DNA from: Steroidobacteraceae bacterium
Lineage (GTDB): Bacteria; Pseudomonadota; Gammaproteobacteria; Steroidobacterales; Steroidobacteraceae
Length of the DNA: 9,637 nt
Assembly: GCA_021325695.1 (NCBI GenBank)
Contig: JAJTCR010000089.1
Location: 1-9,637 of the forward strand
Direction of reading: 5' to 3'
The notes below the pieces were generated by a model, which was not told where the DNA came from, did no database searches, and worked only from the letters and a program-made list of their open reading frames with translations. Each line of letters starts with the position of its first letter. The first letter of the stretch is position 1. Below are positions 7,018-9,637 of this stretch, one piece after another. The translations under genes and the position numbers were made by a program.

Positions 7018-7266
7018 ATGAACGCGAACGTCAGGCGACTGAAGGCCGTCATCGAATCTGACCCGGCGAGCCTCGTCCGGGTCCTGCACTTCTTCCAGGC
7101 ACGAAATGTCACGCCTGCGCGCGTGGCCGCGGAACGACTCGGCGCCGAGTTCCTCGCCGTCGAGGTCGATGTCGCCGAGACTGACTTGACAGCCGAGGCG
7201 ATGCGGGTCGTGACCGCGAAGGTCGCGGAGCTGTCGGTGTCCGTCTGCGCGGTCGTGTGCGACTGA
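7018..7266 (+). CDS. Small ACT-like domain protein, 82 aa
   Basis: I read this as a stand-alone ACT-like ligand-binding or regulatory fold, inferred from its predicted secondary structure rather than a known gene. The order is a strand (LKAVIES), a helix starting after DPASL (VRVLHFFQARN), a strand (VTPARVAAERL), a strand (FLAVEVDVAE), a helix (TAEAMRVVTAKVAEL) and a last strand (VSVCAVVCD): beta-alpha-beta-beta-alpha-beta. The 'ASLVRVLHFFQARNVTPARV' pattern resembles the start of ACT domains in acetolactate synthase small subunits. The start at ATG 7018 is supported by AGGGG at 7004-7008, 9 nt upstream; the longer frame from 6967 runs through the palindrome and is unlikely. It lies 50 nt upstream of the cyclodeaminase pseudogene on the same strand, so an amino-acid-responsive role would fit, but that is inference. 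Function is otherwise unknown. Confidence 0.65.
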   Translation: MNANVRRLKAVIESDPASLVRVLHFFQARNVTPARVAAERLGAEFLAVEVDVAETDLTAEAMRVVTAKVAELSVSVCAVVCD

Positions 7267-7316
7267 GCGGCACTCGTTCCATCGGATATTTTTTGCAATC
7301 ACGACGACCATCACGC

Positions 7317-8178
7317 ATGCAGAGTCCTCACTACCCGACCTACTCCGCCGTCGACGTCGCCCGCCTGCTCGACTACGGCGCGTGCATCGACGCCGTGCGC
7401 GATGCGATGGCAGGCCTGACCCGCGAAGGTTTCGAACAGCCCCTGCGCAACATCGTGCCCATGGGCGACGGCCGGATGTTCGCGCTGATGCCGGGCGTCG
7501 GCCACTCCGCCCTGGGGTTCGGCGCCAAGCTGATCAGCGTGTTTCCGGACGCGGCTCGAGCGGGTCGCGCGGCGCATCGCGGTGTGGTCGTGCTGTTCGA
7601 TGCCACCGAGGGCACGGTGCGATGCGTCGCCGATGCCGGTGCGATTACGGAAATACGAACCGGGTGCGCCAGCGCCGTGGCCACGGACGCGCTCGCTCGA
7701 CCCGACGCACGCGTGCTCACCATCTTCGGTACGGGCACCCAGGCGCGCTCGCACGCACTGGCCGTGACGCGGGTGCGCCCGTTCGAGCTGTACGGTGACG
7801 GGTTCTGCCACACCGATCCTGGAACGCGCCTGGGTGCGCCCCGGCACGCACGTCAATGTCGTGGGCTCGAGCTTCCTCGGCCCGGTGGAGGTGGACAGCG
7901 AACTGGTGCGCGATTCCCGCTATGTCGCGGATTACCGCCGATCCGCCCTGGCCGCCGCAGCGGAATTCGCCCTCGCGAAGCAGCGGGGCTTCGTAACGGA
8001 CGACCACGTCGTCGCCGAGATCGGCGAGGTCCTGCTAGGCCGTGTGCCCGGCCGGCGGTCGGCGGACGAAATCACGATGTACAAGTCGCTCGGCCACATC
8101 GTGCAGGACCTCGCGGCGGCCACGGTGATCCTGCAACGGGATCAGAACGCGGTCGTGACAGTCTCGACCACGTCGTAG
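7317..8178 (+). pseudogene. Ornithine cyclodeaminase/mu-crystallin homologue, internally deleted and frameshifted
   Basis: Family members are NAD(P)-dependent enzymes, such as ornithine cyclodeaminase, alanine dehydrogenase and ketimine reductase types. The first part (7317 to about 7787, 157 aa) is normal: QPLRNIVPMGDGRMFALMPG, GFGAKLISVFP, DAGAITEIRTGCASAVATDA and the nucleotide-binding start TIFGTGTQARSHA, ending at TRVRPFE. The second part continues in another frame (about 7789-8178): CTVTGSATPILERAWVRPGT, VNVVGSSFLGPVEVDSELVR, YKSLGHIVQDLAAA. Between them some 40-50 residues of the Rossmann domain are absent, and the shift shows that the lost length is not a multiple of three. Translation from ATG 7317 would run on to 8201 as a 294-aa hybrid with a nonsense C-terminus. 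The C-terminus after QDLAAA is also shorter than usual and overlaps the opposite gene. No clear Shine-Dalgarno precedes 7317. Alternative explanation: a sequence or assembly error. Confidence 0.85.
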
Positions 8179-9380
8179 TCGTCGTTGACGAGTGCGAGTA
8201 GACGCCATTTGTCGAACGTCGTGCAGGGATGCGACACCCCGAAGCCGACCATGTCACCCACGCGCAGCGGCGAATCGGGCGGCGAATCGAGATACAGGTG
8301 CTGGTCGTTCAGCGCTGAAGTGGCATGCCCCGGCGGCATTGACTTCAGCTTCGACGCCGAGGACCACCAGACCGGTGCCGGCAATTTCCAGTCATAGGAA
8401 ACGTCGCGCTTGCCGACGTTGCAGATCAATCGGCCCGGCTCCGGTGCCGACTGGACGTGACCCCAGACCTCCAGAGCCGGTTGCAGGCTGCCTTGCGGCA
8501 AGACGGCGTTCGCATCCCGCTGGCGGATTCGTTCGAAGGCCGCGCGGCAGTGCATGTGATCGAGCGTGATCGTGCAACCCGTTCGAAGCACAACCCGAAC
8601 CGGTCTGCTCAGTCGCGCCGCCTTGAGCCGCAAAGCCGCCACATCGAAGAAATCCGAGCCGCCCGCACTCAACAGGACTTCGCCTGGTGCAAACGAGTCG
8701 CCTGCGTCGATCGCCTCCGCCAGTTCCACGCACGATCGCAGCAGCGCCTCGACGCCGGCCAGACCCTGCTCGGTCGGTGCGTGGCCATAGAGGCCTTCGA
8801 ACGTTTCGACACCGCGCAGCGCCAGCCGAGGCTGCGCGCTGACAAGGCGTGCGAGTTCCACGCCCTGCTCGACACTGCGCACACCGGTGCGCTGGCCCGC
8901 GGCGCCAATCTCGATCAGGACCGGAACTGGACGGCGCAGCCCAAGCGCTTGTGCCCCCTGCGCCAGGGCGGTTGCGCCCTCGATGCCGTCGACCAGCACG
9001 TAAAGCTCGAACGCCTCGTCAGACAGGTGCGCGAGCACGCTTCGTACGTTGGCGCGACCGATCACCTGGTTGGCGAACAGCACGCGCCGGACCCCAGCCG
9101 CGCGATAGACCTCGAGGTGATGCGCCGTCGCGCACGTGAGTCCCCAGCAGCCCGACTCGATCTGGCGTGCGAACAGTTCGGGGCTCATCGTCGTCTTGCC
9201 GTGCGGCGCGAGATCGACGCCGAGGCTGGCGGTGAAGGCCCGGAGCCAGCGAGCGTTGTTGTCCAGCGCGCTTTGCCTGAGCACGGCGACTGGCGTCGGC
9301 AGGTCCTCGCGCAACACGTTCCATCCGCGCGCCGGGATCTCTTCGCGCGAAACGAATCGGGGAAAGCCCTTTTCGATCAT
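8142..9380 (-). CDS. PLP-dependent D-amino-acid deaminase/aldolase (DSD1/D-threonine aldolase-like, alanine racemase N-terminal fold)
   Basis: The enzyme should act in the cytoplasm on a D-hydroxyamino acid, either dehydrating D-serine-type substrates or cleaving D-threonine-type ones. The 412-aa product has an alanine-racemase-like TIM barrel: LPTPVAVLRQSALDNNARWL, then the PLP lysine Lys62 in LAPHGKTTMSP, ANQVIGRANVRSVL, LIEIGAAGQRTG, GVETFEGLYGH and a C-terminal phosphate-site-like region (LLSAGGSDFFDVA). The C-terminal domain has GVSHPCTTFDKW, with His384 and Cys386 in the His-x-Cys arrangement that binds zinc in eukaryotic-type D-serine dehydratase. Length and motifs look complete. I chose ATG 9380 because it overlaps the dipeptidase stop (ATGA) and begins the conserved part; the frame upstream only shadows the dipeptidase gene. 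The pair is probably one transcript. The 3' end overlaps the cyclodeaminase pseudogene by 37 nt. The exact substrate cannot be told from sequence. Confidence 0.88.
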   Translation of the reverse strand: MIEKGFPRFVSREEIPARGWNVLREDLPTPVAVLRQSALDNNARWLRAFTASLGVDLAPHGKTTMSPELFARQIESGCWGLTCATAHHLEVYRAAGVRRVLFANQVIGRANVRSVLAHLSDEAFELYVLVDGIEGATALAQGAQALGLRRPVPVLIEIGAAGQRTGVRSVEQGVELARLVSAQPRLALRGVETFEGLYGHAPTEQGLAGVEALLRSCVELAEAIDAGDSFAPGEVLLSAGGSDFFDVAALRLKAARLSRPVRVVLRTGCTITLDHMHCRAAFERIRQRDANAVLPQGSLQPALEVWGHVQSAPEPGRLICNVGKRDVSYDWKLPAPVWWSSASKLKSMPPGHATSALNDQHLYLDSPPDSPLRVGDMVGFGVSHPCTTFDKWRLLALVNDDYDVVETVTTAF

Positions 9381-9637
9381 TGCCGCCGCCAGACCTCGTC
9401 CGCGACCCGCAGCAGGTTTTCGCCCAGGATCCCGCGAATCGAGCTTTCGTCGTAATTTCGCTTGAGCAGTTCGTCCGTGACCGCGGGAAGCCGTTCGGGC
9501 GGGAAGCACTTGATGCCGGCGCTATAACCGAAGCCCTCAGGCCAGATGTTCGCCGAATTGGCGAGCGCGGCATCCATGCCGGCCAGGTCGAACACGTAAT
9601 CCAACCCGACTCCGACGTGCCTGGGGCCTACGCGCTG
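9377..9637 (-). CDS. Membrane (renal-type) dipeptidase, C-terminal part, cut by window edge
   Basis: The last 87 residues of a zinc dipeptidase of the renal/membrane dipeptidase (peptidase M19) family are visible, and the frame is open to the right edge. The first residues, VGPRHVGVGLDYVFDLAGMD, match the family's 'vG.dHVGiG.D.D' strand near the metal/substrate site. The tail, LPAVTDELLKRNYDESSIRGILGENLLRV, is the typical C-terminal helix pair ending in 'i.gILG.N.LRv'. Family members hydrolyse dipeptides, often with a D-residue at the C-terminal side. The stop overlaps the start of the downstream D-amino-acid enzyme (ATGA), which supports a joint pathway in which released D-amino acid is passed to that enzyme. 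The metal ligands encoded earlier in the gene lie outside the window, so completeness cannot be judged. Confidence 0.9.
   Translation of the reverse strand, partial: QRVGPRHVGVGLDYVFDLAGMDAALANSANIWPEGFGYSAGIKCFPPERLPAVTDELLKRNYDESSIRGILGENLLRVADEVWRRQ

Noticed and set aside
7283..7293. T-run (ATATTTTTTG) after the ACT-like gene as an intrinsic terminator
   Set aside because: I could find no stable GC hairpin immediately before it; the run may instead be part of an AT-rich upstream region of the next gene.
8457..9455. A 332-codon plus-strand ORF opposite the D-amino-acid enzyme gene
   Set aside because: It is a GC-rich antisense shadow; the minus strand encodes a complete PLP enzyme with catalytic motifs in this region.

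Overview
The window comes from a high-GC Gram-negative bacterium, most likely a beta- or gammaproteobacterium. The evidence is strongly GC-biased third codon positions, lipoprotein and outer-membrane signals, a lipid A deacylase (LpxR) homologue, and an OmpR-type-winged-helix/ATPase/TPR regulator of the kind common in Burkholderiales and relatives. The taxonomic call is an inference from gene content only.

Layout. Positions 62-1080 (minus strand) hold three small, tightly coupled genes of unknown function. They read leftward, the first pair sharing an ATGA overlap and the second a Shine-Dalgarno laid over the preceding stop codon. A 207-bp divergent gap follows. Positions 1288-3731 (plus strand) carry two envelope genes: a DUF900-type alpha/beta-hydrolase lipoprotein and an LpxR-family lipid A deacylase with a strong ribosome binding site. 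Converging on them is a 927-codon minus-strand gene (3772-6555) for an ATP-binding regulator: winged helix, AAA_16-type ATPase, then TPR-like repeats. Its winged helix has lost an internal block covering the DNA-recognition helix, in frame. A roughly 460-bp region (6556-7017) separates it from the next confident gene; it contains a perfect 24-bp palindrome and weak small-ORF candidates. Positions 7018-7266 (plus) encode an 82-aa ACT-like protein. Positions 7317-8178 (plus) are an ornithine cyclodeaminase/mu-crystallin gene broken by an internal deletion that also shifts the frame. Its end overlaps tail-to-tail with a minus-strand gene for a PLP- and metal-dependent D-amino-acid deaminase/aldolase-like enzyme (8142-9380). 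That gene is coupled by ATGA to the end of a membrane dipeptidase gene running off the right edge.

How the genes may work together. The right end looks like an amino-acid/dipeptide catabolism cluster: a dipeptidase would release (D-)amino acids, the DSD1-like enzyme would dehydrate or cleave a D-hydroxyamino acid, and an ornithine-cyclodeaminase-like enzyme would act on amino/imino acids, but that last gene is now disrupted. The left-centre pair works at the cell envelope. The most notable observation is that two neighbouring genes, the regulator and the cyclodeaminase homologue, each lack an internal segment essential to their fold. This could be real gene decay or a sequence/assembly error, and the sequence alone cannot decide between them. 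I did not find a convincing new defence system, CRISPR array, mobile element, tRNA or rRNA.
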